Positions 44,649 to 55,656 of a DNA stretch of 64,000 bases are shown piece by piece. The notes beneath the pieces were generated by a model. It saw only the letters and a list, made by a program, of their open reading frames with translations. It did no database searches and was not told the origin of the DNA. Both the position numbers and the translations under genes were made by a program. This DNA comes from Sodiomyces alkalinus F11 (Eukaryota; Ascomycota; Sordariomycetes; Glomerellales; Plectosphaerellaceae). The DNA lies in the NCBI RefSeq assembly GCF_003711515.1, contig NW_021167079.1, forward strand, positions 733,471 through 797,470, given 5' to 3'. The first letter of the stretch is position 1, and each line of letters begins with the position of its first letter.

Positions 44649-45644
44649 GGTGATGGCTGTTAAAGGGCCTGACACTGAGCCTGATGAGCTGGAAATATGG
44701 TGTGTCTGTGGAAAAAATAGGTACAGGCGCGTAGTCCGGCGAAAGAGCCACGCCAAAAAAAAAGAAGAAAAAATCGAATGAAGCGACCGTTGATGGAAGA
44801 ATTTGGTGTTGCGAGCAACGGTACAAACTGTAATTACGGAGTACTTGGGGAACAAGGACGGCGGGGTATAGGAAATTTTGAACGATAAGATCGAGGCAAT
44901 GTGTGATAAGTTGATAAGCTGATAAGATAATAAGATACAGAAGCCCCACATTGACCTCCCCGAATTTTTACGCTATTTGTCATCCAACCGGCGGCGATGT
45001 TTGTACGAAATAGTGAGTCACCCATTGGCTGTCTACCTTACGTAACGACCTGTCTGTCGTCTTGGTTGCTAAATCTGTTTCTTAACCTTAACAGCGCGCA
45101 AGCTGGCTCGTAGTCTGTTGTATGTACGAGTTGATCTTCCGGAGTATAGTTGTTGAGTCCTAGCCGTCGCAATATAGATGCGGTAGGCTTTATTTTTGTG
45201 AAGGGCCAGGATTATATTCCGTGAGATGCCACCACGACACCATTCCAGCCTGTCGCCCATCCAGATGCGTGTCAGAAGCTGAGTTGGAGTGGGTGGTGCA
45301 GCTGCCGCGGATCCGCTCCATCAAACCAGGTCCTGGTGTTTGAGGGATTGGGCGTGTTATGCTTCCGCGGAGTTCCCAAGCGACTTCCCCGGTATGCTCT
45401 GTCTTCTTTGGGCTTGATTTTCCCTTCCTGGGTTGCTTTGCCGGCGGGATTATCGTATTACCGTCGTAACCTTCGCAGCAACGCAACTGGATTTGTTCCA
45501 TGAAGGGCAAAGACTTGATATTTGTTGGTTCGGTAGGTTGAGGCGTTGCAATAGAACATGCCATGGGCCGTTCTTGTCGCCAGTGCCAATGACAGAGGGG
45601 TGGTTGTGTTGTAACTGACGATTATTTGTGTAATGACGAAAGAA
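44649..45644. other. Intergenic region, no gene recognised
   Basis: About 1 kb between the NMD3 start and the ASA1 stop. ATTACGGAGTACTT at about 44832-44845 repeats an intergenic motif seen elsewhere in the window. No product could be assigned to the short open frames. Confidence 0.5.
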
Positions 45645-47047
45645 TCAGAATACGTCCCAGAGCGAGATTTTGCCGTCCTTGCTACCGGCTGCCAGCCAGT
45701 GAGCTGTTTTGGCGTGTTGAATGCGTCTATCCTTAACGCTGAGCTCGCCGGTCCGTGGTCCCACATCCTGGCCGGGCCCTTCCTTCTCAGCAGAGGCACC
45801 AGGCAAAGGCGCCGACGAGGCGGAAGATGACAGGATGTTGGCAAAAGCGACTGCATAGCAGCCTACCTGATGCCACTTTAGAACGGCAACTTCCTTGAGA
45901 GTCTTACTCGAGTAGACGCGGACCATAGCATCCCAGCCGCCAGTGGCGAATATGCGGCCATCGTCACGGAGACGGAGGCCTTGCTGGCCCGCATGCTTGG
46001 TATTAGTCACTTTGATCGGATAATCATGAGCCGTAGCTGTTGCCGAGGACGCCGGAGCACTAGTCTGGGCTGCACTTGCAGTGAGTACCGGGTGCTTGGC
46101 AACGATGGCATCGGCGGCCGAGGTGAGGAAGTAAGAATGGTCCGGGGCGACATCCAGAGAGAGGATGGGTTCAGAATGAGCCTTGGCTTTGTAGGTAACG
46201 GTCCAAATGCCGTTATCGCTGCTGCTATCACTGGACAGCTGCATGACAGCCGCAACACCATTCTCATAGCCGGCTACGAGAGTTAGGCGATCGTAAGCGT
46301 GCAGCAGGGCCAAGGCCATGACCATGCCATTTGTCCCAGGGCTCTTGACCGTATCCCGGCGGGTTTGGGATGGCAGATGGAATATATCAATCTAGAGTCC
46401 CGATGAGGCCGGAGTTAGTTCGATGAGTCACAGGATGCCGGATAAGTCTGGATGCCTAGTGTAGAAAATTATTGAAGGCGATTGGGACAGACTGACAGAT
46501 TCGGAGGCGAGGGTGTTCGGAACCGCAACGAGCAATTCCGGCTCGCTGCTCTGTGCCGTCGACTCCAAAGGTGGACATGAAGCAAAGGTGCAAAAGTTCA
46601 TAGTGTTCACTTCGATAAGATGCAAGAGCCAGGGCTGAGGTCGGGGCGGGGCATTGCTGTCAAGTGGTAGCGCCCTGCTGAGGCCGGCCTCGTTTTCGGA
46701 ACTGATCTTCCATACAGCGAGTTTATGGTCGCGTCCGTGTCTGCAACCGCAAGCAGCGTGAGTAGTCAACGAACTCATCTAGGACCACCGTGCCCTGAAG
46801 CAAGCAGTAAGGGAGAAAAGTTGTCTCACGTAATAATGCAATCTTCTCCCCAGCCCTGGATCCCAAGTATGGCATTCTCGTGCGGCCGCCATACCACTGT
46901 TGGGCGAAGTGTGGTGAGATCCCAGAGGACGACGAAGCCAACTGCATCGCCGCTTGCTAAGCGGCTGTTGTTCCTGACGAAGGCCAAGGCATGTACTTGG
47001 GCGCCATGGCCACGAAGGATGGACCGGGGATGCGGTGTTTCAGCCAT
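45645..47047 (-). CDS. ASA1: ASTRA-associated protein 1 (WD40 repeat)
   Basis: Beta-propeller subunit of the ASTRA/TTT-linked complex that helps PIKK kinase assembly. Exons on the minus strand: 46830..47047, 46497..46740 and 45645..46391 (402 residues). WD-type blades are visible as [95 protein letters not shown] and the closing [16 protein letters not shown], a C-terminal sequence strongly typical of Asa1. Joins read [15 protein letters not shown] and [19 protein letters not shown] Ser/Ala-rich insertion lies in the last loop. Confidence 0.92.
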
Positions 47048-47520
47048 GGGCTCCGTGCTGTTGATATTATAATTGACTGAGTTTACGATGAGACCGTCAA
47101 AGGCGAATGCGCACTGATAAAACTGGAGAATATATTGAGAATAAGCACAATGTTTGACGCACTGTATACAGTGACCCAAGGTGCAGTTTCAGTTGAACTC
47201 TTCCGCCTCGGCAGCCCTAAAAAGCCACTAAGCACACAGTGCCGTCGTGATTCCAGTGTCCAATCGAGCGTAAGTAGGCCCAGGCTCAAAACATCCCTTG
47301 ATCACTCGCTCCTCCTCATTTGCTTTGTCTCTTCAGTCTCCGAGGTCAGTTGAAAACCGCTTCACTAACTACCTTATGCACGTCTCCTCAACTCCACTCC
47401 ACCCAGTAGGAGACCAGAACCACCATAATCATGCAAATCCTATCGAAAGGAAATGAGGAATTCCCATCTTCCATCATTTTTCACTCAACCAAGGAAGACC
47501 GACCGTGCTGTGTGAATGGC
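47048..47520. other. Upstream region of ASA1 and 3' side of the lectin-like gene
   Basis: About 470 bases of intergenic sequence with no recognised gene. Confidence 0.45.
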
Positions 47521-49047
47521 TCAACAACTCCATGCCCGCTTGCGGCCCTGTTTAGGCTCCTCTGGGTTCTCTTCATCCCAAGTCAAGGTCCCAAACTCGC
47601 TATACGGACGCACATGCGGGAATACCGGGCTGCGAAACGTGCGGCGGGACCCACGCCCTCGGCCTTTCTGTCGTGCTCGTCTGTGGCGGCAGAGGACAAT
47701 TGCACCGGCTGATAGAAGGACCACCGCCACTATACTGACCGAGGCACCGATGGCTGCTTTCTTAGAAGCAGACAAACCAGATTCGTTGTCCGATTCGTTG
47801 TCCGATTCGTTGTCCGATTCGTTGTCCAATTCGCGATCTTCGGAGGTGTTTCCTTTCGTCTCTGGCTCAGGGACGATAGCGGGAGTCGCGGACTCGGAGG
47901 GGAGGGTGGCATGGCGTATCTTGGTCGCCGAAACCCAGTTTTCGCCGTCAAAGTGAACCTCGGACCATTCATCCACCGAGTTCTGATAATACAGCCGGGT
48001 GGAATCTGTGCCGCGAAGAGAGGCGAGTACAAGGTCAGCAGACCGAGTGTAAGCTCTCGGCCAAACCGATTCCGGCTGTTGGGGCTCAAGTGTCCACGTC
48101 GTTGGATCGCCCGAAGAAGAGGTGATTTGGTGGAGGAGCGAATCGGTCCCGATGTAGAAGAGAGAGCGTTTGGATTCCGCATCTACAGCGAGGGCGACTG
48201 AAGTTGTGTTGCCTGGCCAGGTAGGTAGCACGTCTTCTTCCTGCAAAGATAGAGCTGAATGACCGTTAGCGGCTGCTTGATGTCACGGCTGGGGAGGAGA
48301 GTGAAGCAATCTCACCGGACTGCCAAACTCCGGGGGCGTCGCCTTGGTTTATGAACACGTCAAACGAATCACTGCCCTTGGGCGATACGATGGTAATTTC
48401 CCCCTCACCTGACACAGAGGACGTGAGGGAGAGGCCGGTTGCCGGTTGCGAAGAAACGTAACCGCCGTAGCGCCAACCAGTGGGGTTCTGAAAAGACAGC
48501 TCGTGAATGAACGAGTCCTTGTCGTGGAAGTAGACTCGGATACCCTCCTCTGCCCCTAGGAGCTCGGCGGTTAAGCCGGTTTCGTTATGAAGGCTTATGC
48601 CCGCGGGGAATGCCACGGGAGACTCGGTGAGAACTTCAGACTCGTGGAGGTCGAATTCACTTGTGGTGAGATTGCACCCATACCGGGCATAGACAAGCCT
48701 ATTGGCATTATCCTGATACCAGAGGCACGCCTGAAAGTATGGAAAGTCAGGCGTCTGTCGAGGGAAGGGGTGGGAATAGAACGTACCCAGGTTGTGACAG
48801 CGTCGAACCAGCCGACACCAGCGACACTTGTACCTGGCTTCGGAGCCGGGTTCGTGTTTAACTCGAGAGGTGAGTTGGAGGGGAAGTTCAGCTCGACAGT
48901 ATTGTTGCTGCAATAATTGTATTGGAGAGCACCGGAAGACTGGTTTTGGATGACCACCTGTGGCCCCATATCCGTAAGCCAGGCGGCCATCATGGCTGCG
49001 GATGGTCCAGCTAGGAGGAGGAGGAGGTAGGCTATGAGTCGAAGCAT
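47521..49047 (-). CDS. Lectin-like beta-propeller type I membrane protein with DNES repeat
   Basis: Exons on the minus strand: 48787..49047, 48316..48730 and 47521..48254 (469 residues). The N-terminus MLRLIAYLLLLLAGPSAA is a signal peptide. The ectodomain has repeated blades with aromatic cores (ACLWYQDNANRLVYARY, RVYFHDKDSFIHEL.., DVFINQGDAPGVW, SLFYIGTDSLLHQIT, RLYYQNSVDEWSEVHFDG), resembling fucose-specific lectin propellers of fungi. A juxtamembrane stalk holds four exact DNES units, then one hydrophobic helix (AAIGASVSIVAVVLLSAGAIVL), then a basic stop-transfer (CRHRRARQK) and a cytoplasmic tail of about 55 residues. Intron 2 (60 nt) has a CTAAC branch point; the later TTGCAG would break frame. 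Sugar specificity is unknown. Its ATG is read at 49047; the in-frame codon at 49056 is GTG. Confidence 0.78.
47788..47835 (-). repeat. Tandem 12-bp repeat encoding DNES
   Basis: The unit GTTGTCCGATTC (plus strand) occurs four times in a row, the last with one change (CAATTC). In the protein it encodes four DNES units in the stalk next to the membrane helix. Confidence 0.9.
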
Positions 49048-49507
49048 CGCCAGCACATATCAGTTCCGAGTTCGGGATGGAGTTCTTGTGGTGCTGTAGA
49101 GACTCTCGATTTTCGTGTGTTGGTGGGTGGATATACGATACTCAAAATTAGACGGGAAGTTGGGCAAAGATCGTAAGAAGGATATTCCAAAGAGTATCAC
49201 CATTAGCAAAAAGAAAATTGAATGGGTGAATGGGGGAAAGAAAACAATAGGTATGTTGAATAAAGGGTGAGATCAATGTGATGAAGCATCACTAAGAATG
49301 GGGTGAAGTTATTGTCAGCCCCTAATCGGTAGGCAGGGTAACTGAACTGGGAAGTCCCTAACAACTTGACAGTCTTCCCCTGAACGCTTGCCCCCGCGTA
49401 TATATCGAGGAACTCTATGTAATACTTCTAATTAGTCAACCGTTGACTCTTTGCTGCGGCCTTTTTGTAAACATCTCATGGCTCATCCCAGTTACACGAA
49501 CGTATTC
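49048..49507. other. Upstream region of the lectin-like gene
   Basis: About 460 bases, moderately AT-rich, with no recognised gene; the left part is the leader of the lectin-like gene and the right part the 3' UTR of the isomerase gene. Confidence 0.45.
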
Positions 49508-50474
49508 TTACTCGACCACCTTAGTCTGGACACTTCCATCTTCCATTCCAAAGTAGGCAGCAACAGGTTTCTGTGCTAGACCCGACTTGCCCAGAGTTGC
49601 GGCCTGCGCTCCGTCGAGTCCGTAGAACAACCCCACTTCGACAATACCGGGAATCCGTAGGAGCTCGTCCGCCAGCGCGCTGACGCCCCAGTTCCCGCCA
49701 GCATCTCGGCCGGTGGTAATGCCTGCCGATGCCAGCTCTTTGTCGAGCAGAAGAGGGGGAAAGGGGGCATCGATAATCCACATGCCGTTGTCAGTGACGA
49801 CTTCACCCGCCTTTCCTGGGGTGCCAGGGCGAACGGTAGGCTGCAGGGCGCCCAAGGCCGTTAGACGGTCGACTACATCTGGGGCGGCCATGGGAAGGAC
49901 TTCAATGGGAATGGCTTTCCACTTGGTGCAGAGACGTGGTGATAGTTTACGGTAGTCTAGCCATTTGTCAGCAGGTTTCTTGCACAATCCAACTTCTACC
50001 CAAATGTGAGAGCCGAGGAAATCAAGGGGCAAAAAGGGGTTTGTTATTCGTACCAGCAACGACAACAAATTTCTTTGCCGCCACGGCAACCAGTTTCTCT
50101 TGGAGAAGACACGCGCCACCTCCCTTGATGCAGTTAAGCTCATCGTCGACCTCATCGGCCCCATCGAAAGCGACGTCCAGCTCCACGAGCCGGCCCGTCT
50201 CCGGGACAACCGGCCGCTCGTCCAGGTGGCAAAGGCGCAGCCCCACGGCGCGGATGAGACCTTTGCTCTGGCTCCCCGTTGGGTAGAAAGTCATGTTCCC
50301 CCAGAAGGACGGGCCCTGGGCGGCGATGGCGTCGACGACATGCACGACGGTGCTGCCGGAGCCGATGCCGACGTGACGGTGGCTGGGAAGCAAGTGGTTG
50401 GCTACTGCGCGAGCTGCGGCGGCCTTCTTAGCCGCTTCAACTAGAGCCACTGCGGACGCGGCGGCTGACGCCAT
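49508..50474 (-). CDS. RKI1: Ribose-5-phosphate isomerase
   Basis: Interconverts ribose-5-phosphate and ribulose-5-phosphate in the non-oxidative pentose phosphate pathway. Exons on the minus strand: 50054..50474 and 49508..49956 (289 residues). RpiA-type motifs are VGIGSGSTVVHVVDAIA, ELDVAFDGADEVDDEL, CIKGGGACLLQEKLVA and, in exon 2, DNGMWIIDAPFPP and IPGIVEVGLFYGL. The intron (97 nt, GTACGA..CTAG) restores KKFVVVADYRKLSPRL. The ATG at 50474 (MASAAASAVALVEAAKK) gives the usual length. An in-frame ATG at 50603 would add 43 residues with a mitochondrial-like composition, perhaps just leader. Confidence 0.92.
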
Positions 50475-50979
50475 GGTTCTGCGATGGGACGGAGACTTTG
50501 GAGAGAGAGGTGGTGGGATGATGGACTGGGACGCCAATGAACGGCAAGTGGTGAAGAATTGACGTTTGGTGTGGAATAACGTCGGGCGAATAAATTGGAG
50601 CATGGGTGAAAGAGAAGTCGAGCGGATGGAGCACTGCGAAGTTTATTAGGAGGCTCAAGCCTCAAAGTTCACAAATGGGGGCGGGGTCATGCTGTCCGTC
50701 AGTAAGTACCACCACACGCCGGGTTGGTCGGAGGTAGGTCATAACAATGGTTTGGCGGGGTCAACGTGAGTAAGCGATCACGTGACCATACACTATTGCA
50801 CCTCAGGTCTTGTTTCTACTATACGTTTGAGAAACACGATTGGAGAATAATGTAAACACGTTGGGTGCAGGTAAAAATACCTGATATTGAGCAAGTCGTA
50901 ACTTGGGATTAGAATGCTTCTTATAATACTCCCCCTAAGGTTCCCCAAGGTTACCTGAGTTTACGTGCACGAGAATCAC
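50475..50979. promoter_or_regulatory. Upstream region of RKI1 up to the AT-rich repeat block
   Basis: About 500 bases. Contains the RKI1 leader and a GGTTCCCCAAGGTTACC stretch near 50939-50956 before the repeat boundary. No gene recognised. Confidence 0.45.
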
Positions 50980-51019
50980 GAGCTTAGCAGGTTGCCCTAC
51001 GGGCAACGCCGCTAAGCTC
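50980..51019. repeat. Perfect hairpin at the left edge of repeat copy 1
   Basis: Outer arms GAGCTTAGC / GCTAAGCTC (9 bp, exact), inner arms GTTGCCC / GGGCAAC (7 bp, exact) around a 3-base loop. A decayed version opens copy 2 at about 53060-53097. Confidence 0.9.
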
Positions 51020-53059
51020 GCCCCTCCCCCCCACCTAAAGGGGGGGGGGGGGCCGGGGCTAATTATATAACCTACTCTATACTACTAAATAACCGTGGAT
51101 ATCCGAAAATAACTATAAAACGCCTGCTTTTTATTTTCTATAGCTATTTGTTTGTTTCTTCTACGCTATAACGATATTTTTTTATTTTTTTTTAATATCG
51201 TAAAAAACTGTTTGTTGTTATATTAATCGCGCTTTATACCTCGTACTTAAGGGTCTATTCCTGTTTATAGTCGTTAGTATTAGCTTCTTTTATCCCTCTA
51301 TATTCCTCTCCTACTATCTCCTAGCCATAAATAGTATCGTCGTTAAGTAAGTAATAGACATAAATAATCGCTATACCTGCTATAAATGCGTTAATACTAA
51401 TTAATAGCTTATCTTATAGGTAAGGCTATTACGCTCGCCCCTGTAAGGGGCTATATATATAACTCGATTATCTAACTATATTATATATATGAATATACTA
51501 AGTAATATATATAAGTATTATTACTTATAGGTAAACGTTGTTTATTTCTAATAGTTTCTAAAATAGGTTAAAGCTATAAAACTACGAAGATCTATAATAG
51601 AAATACACTTATAACTAAATAGATATATTATACTTTCTTAAGTTTATAAAGAAATTATACCTTATATATAATATAAAAAGAGCGTTATATGATGGAATTA
51701 AAATAATATTATACTTTATTAATATAGTTTTTATAATATAGTGATAAAATATAGTAGTACTAAAACAGCTTTAACTTTAGTTTTATTTATATTTAAGTTC
51801 TTATTATAGTCTATTCTCCTTTAGCTCCTTATATATATAAATCCTTCTTTATTTTATACTTTGATTAAAGCATTTTATCTATAACTACTTCCTAATAGTA
51901 TATATACCTTTAATTACTTTTTAGTTTTATCTTATTTTACTTTATCTTATATACTAACTTTATCTTATCTAGTACTAGTATTTTATTTTATTGTAATTAT
52001 ATTCTGACTTTATAACTTTATATAACCTTATTCTCTATAACTACTTTAGATTACACTTATATTATATATGTATTAACTTTTGTTTACCTAAAGCTTAGAG
52101 TATAATTCTTATATTCTATACTTATAATATTTTATTTTCTTATATTAATACTATATTTTATTCTTTAGTATATTATTTATTATATTTTTCATATTTATAT
52201 ATTATTCTATTATCTCTCTTTTACTTTTTACTTTATATAGTATACTATTTCTTATTAAGTATCTTATTTTCTATAATTAAATAATATCTAATCTATCCTT
52301 ATTATAGTACTATATACTATATTCTACTTATTTTATAGCACTAAATATATATTAAGCTATTTCTTATAATTTCTATTTATATAATATATCTTATCTTATC
52401 TATTATCTTTTATATATTTATCTTTATCTTATCGGTTACTTCTAACTTTATTCTACTTTATATTATCTATTATTCTTAGCCTATTTTCTTGTATTAATTT
52501 TCTTTCTATAGTTTCTTAGTGTATGTTTTATTCTACTTTTAGCCTACCTTATTATATTTTATATTTTATTTTATATCCTCTTTTTATCCTACTTCCTATC
52601 TAAGGTTTTATTATACTTCTTCTTCTATTTTATATTCTATTTCTATCTTACTGTACATCTTATTCTTTATCCTATTATTTTATTTTATTTCTTATCCTCT
52701 ATTTTAATATTTTATTTTATTTTTATCCTATTTTATATCCTATTTTTATCCTACTTTTTATCCTATTTTTTACCCTATCAGGGGACATAGTACATAGCAG
52801 CACAGTCTAAAGTCAAGTTCACAGGGAATTCGCACTAAGATCCCTCAATTAATTATAACGGAACCTACTATAAAACCCATATAAAACGAAAGTACTAATA
52901 GATTTGCTATTGTACAACTATACTATAGAGGCATGTCTCACGAAAAACACTGCAAAAACGCCGTAAAAGGGCCGGGCGGTAGTACTGCTGCGAATAACAC
53001 AGGCTGCCAAGAGTTTTATCTGTAAATTAAAGCGGGCCAGCGTTAGTATATATATAGAC
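50980..53059. repeat. AT-degraded (RIP-like) repeat, copy 1
   Basis: About 2.1 kb, almost entirely A/T with high TpA content and no usable open frame. It starts with a hairpin and a C-run/G-run tract (51021-51055), passes an AACCGTGG marker (about 51091), a segment TATCTAACTATATTATATA (about 51468), and ends with CATAGCAGCACAGTCTA (about 52794) and AAATTAAAGCGGGCCAGC (about 53023-53040). The same markers in the same order recur in copy 2. Conversion of C to T on both strands, as in repeat-induced point mutation, explains the composition. The original coding content, if any, is unreadable. Confidence 0.85.
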
Positions 53060-54778
53060 GAGCTTAGTTGCTTGCCTACGGCAAGCCCTTAATACTCGCC
53101 CCTGCGGGGGGCTATCCCGCTATTCATGGGGGGGGAACTTATTATATAACCTGCCCTATAACCACTAAATAACCGTGAAACGTCCGTATTCTTTTATTTT
53201 ACTACTATTTACTATTTTCCACGCTAGAATAACGCGTTTTATTACGTTTTTTATTATCACGATAAAGCAGCTTTCTATTTTCCCCCTATCAAACCTGCTC
53301 TATATATAGAATAAAGGCCTTAAATAATTAACTGTTATTATACCCCGTAGTGTCTAGTATAATCCGACTATCTAACTATATTATATAAATATATATACTA
53401 ACTAATATAAATAAGTCTTATTATTATATAGATAAAGGCTACTTATTACTAATAATTTCTAAAATATTTTAAAATATAAAATATTGAAGACTTCCTATAT
53501 TATTAAGCCTATAGATATATATACTTCTTTAAGTATTTAAAGAGATTATACCTTAGATATAATATAAAGAGTATTATATAATAGAAATAGTATTATATAA
53601 TATTTTATTTATATAGTTTTATACTTAAGTACTAATAAAAGTATAATTTAATAATACTAAAATAGCTTTTAAGTTTAGCTTTATCTTTATCTAAGTACTT
53701 TTTAATATCGTTTGTTCTTCTTTAGCTCCTTATATATCTAAATTACTCTTTCTTTTATACTTTTAATAGAGTATATTATCTATAAATACTTTTTACGAAG
53801 ATATATATTTAAGTTCTTTTTAGATTTATCGTTATTAACCTTTACTTATCCATTTCCTTACTCTATTTTATTTTATATTCACTTTATTCTAATAGAACTT
53901 ATACCTTTTATTAGTACGGAAGTATATAAAGGTTTTTCCTAGAATTTACCCGGGTATTCTCCTTTATAGCTACCCGAGAAAGACTATATAGTCTAAATAG
54001 GCTCCTATAGATTAGATAGGATAGCGGAGTAAGATGGATAATTATAATAATAATCTTTTTATTAGTTTTCTAGACAAAATTCTACTTATATTTAATTTTA
54101 TTTTTATTCTACTAGAAATAGTATAATTAGCGTAGAATATAGTAATATACTCTAAATATTAAATTTATAATTAGTCTATTATCAAGCGCTTTTTTATATT
54201 ATACTTAAGATATACCTTCTTTATATATTTAAGAAAGTATATACTATTCTTTATCTTTATTTTATTATATCTTATCTATTTTATTTATTATATTTATACT
54301 AAGTTTATTCTAATAGTTTATATTATTTATATTAGTTCTTTAGACTTAGTTCTAATTATACTTTATTCTACTTTTCTATTATAGTTTTATTTTAATCTTT
54401 CTAATATATTCTCTAATTTAGTTATCTATTTGTTATCTATTTTATTCTATTTTTTATTTATTTTTATGTATTTTTTATGTATTTTTTTTTCTATTAGGGA
54501 AAAAGGGTACAGTACATAGAAGCACAGTCTATACGTTAGATTTACGGGCGATTCACACTGACTTTGTTACTAAAGATACGAAAAACGGGCTAAAAACACA
54601 TACGTTTTGGAAGTAGACAGATTTACAGATTGTACAGCTACATACTGTGTACATAAGTCCACCGAAAAACACCGCTAAATACTGAAAAACGGGTCCGGGT
54701 GGTAGTACTAATACTAACGTAAGGCTGGCTGTTAATTTACGCAAATTAAAGTGGGCCAGCTTCAGTGTATTCTTAGAT
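53060..54778. repeat. AT-degraded (RIP-like) repeat, copy 2
   Basis: Direct copy of the preceding element, about 1.7 kb: hairpin remnant (CTTGCC / GGCAAG at 53071-53085), C/G-rich tract, AACCGTGAAACGTCCG (about 53172), CTATCTAACTATATTATATA (about 53370), CATAGAAGCACAGTCTA (about 54515-54531) and CAAATTAAAGTGGGCCAGC (about 54742-54760). Sequence between the markers is strongly A/T and diverged from copy 1. Several hundred bases of the copy 1 middle appear absent. Near 54180-54245 there is a segment whose reverse complement matches the 53520-53580 part. Confidence 0.85.
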
Positions 54779-54996
54779 GATCGTCGGATTCAGTGACGTC
54801 ATTCTGTGACACAGCCTCAGCTTTGCTGTCACCACTTCGATTCTTCACGGGTTCTGCTTCCCTGAAGAATCCGACTGTCATCAACATGATGAGAAAGGGG
54901 GGACTCTAATCTTATACGAGTCCACTCCAAATCCTCGCATTGTTTTTTTTTCGACCATAAACCAAAACCTAAGCAAGCCGGCGTTTCTGACACGAG

Positions 54997-55398
54997 ATGG
55001 GAATCCTCATTCACATACCGTCCTACATCCTGATTGTCGAATTTGCCGTGGCCGCAATCGCAAGACTTACAAACGCTCTCCCACTATTACATGCACGTAC
55101 CTATCGCAAGTCCAGGCTGACGGCGCCATTTCTGTACCCTATTGTTCCGTTTCAAGATGACGTCCCAAAACACATGCGATACGTGGGAGCATGGATGCTC
55201 TTGACCAGCATCATGCTGGCATGCCCGGCGACACGAGGCAGTATAGTCACTCTAGGACTGGTATTGTTCTGGACAGCCACTGGGGCTTGGAGCCAGGCCC
55301 GTCTCGGGATGACATGTCGAGTTCCGATTATGAATACTTGCCTGGCAATTTGCGTATACCTAACAGAAAGAGAGGGCCCGAAAAGGTATGGAACATGA
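54997..55398 (+). CDS. Small multi-pass membrane protein, DoxX-like
   Basis: Single-exon frame of 133 residues beginning MGILIHIPSYILIVEF. Four hydrophobic segments are visible: YILIVEFAVAAIA, YVGAWMLLTSIMLACPA, SIVTLGLVLFWTATGAW and IMNTCLAICVYL. The pattern RYVGAWMLLTS..ATRG.. followed by GAWSQARLGM..VPIMNT resembles fungal DoxX-like family proteins, some of which sit next to secondary-metabolite genes; none is evident here. It lies about 220 bases from the RIP-like block, so flanking mutation is possible, but the frame is intact. The C-terminus ends TEREGPKRYGT. Confidence 0.55.
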   Translation: MGILIHIPSYILIVEFAVAAIARLTNALPLLHARTYRKSRLTAPFLYPIVPFQDDVPKHMRYVGAWMLLTSIMLACPATRGSIVTLGLVLFWTATGAWSQARLGMTCRVPIMNTCLAICVYLTEREGPKRYGT

Positions 55399-55656
55399 TA
55401 CAACCAGGTGAAGGTCGGTGAGAGAAATGCCTTGGCAGCGCCCAAGGGTTCGCATCTCCAGGTTCCGTATTGCATGACATCACCATTTAGCACTTTCCTA
55501 ATCTCAGCCTCTGAGGTCACCCTCCTGTAACTTCCTGTGGTGCATTGACCTCAGATTTCCTTGAGAACCCTCAGTTTCCTACAACTTCCTTCTTGCACAC
55601 AAATGCCAGTCGCTTGGTACCCATCAATAATCTACCAAAACATAAGCAGCGCAATC

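Noticed and set aside
47788..47835. Regular short repeat considered as a CRISPR-like array
   Set aside because: Contiguous 12-bp units without spacers, in frame inside a eukaryotic coding exon.
50980..54778. AT-rich block considered as a centromere or mitochondrial insertion
   Set aside because: Too short for a filamentous fungal regional centromere, contains two ordered repeat copies, and has no mitochondrial genes.
54839..54871. Small inverted repeat GATTCTTCA / TGAAGAATC
   Set aside because: Nine-base arms with a 15-base loop are easily found by chance and no function is indicated.
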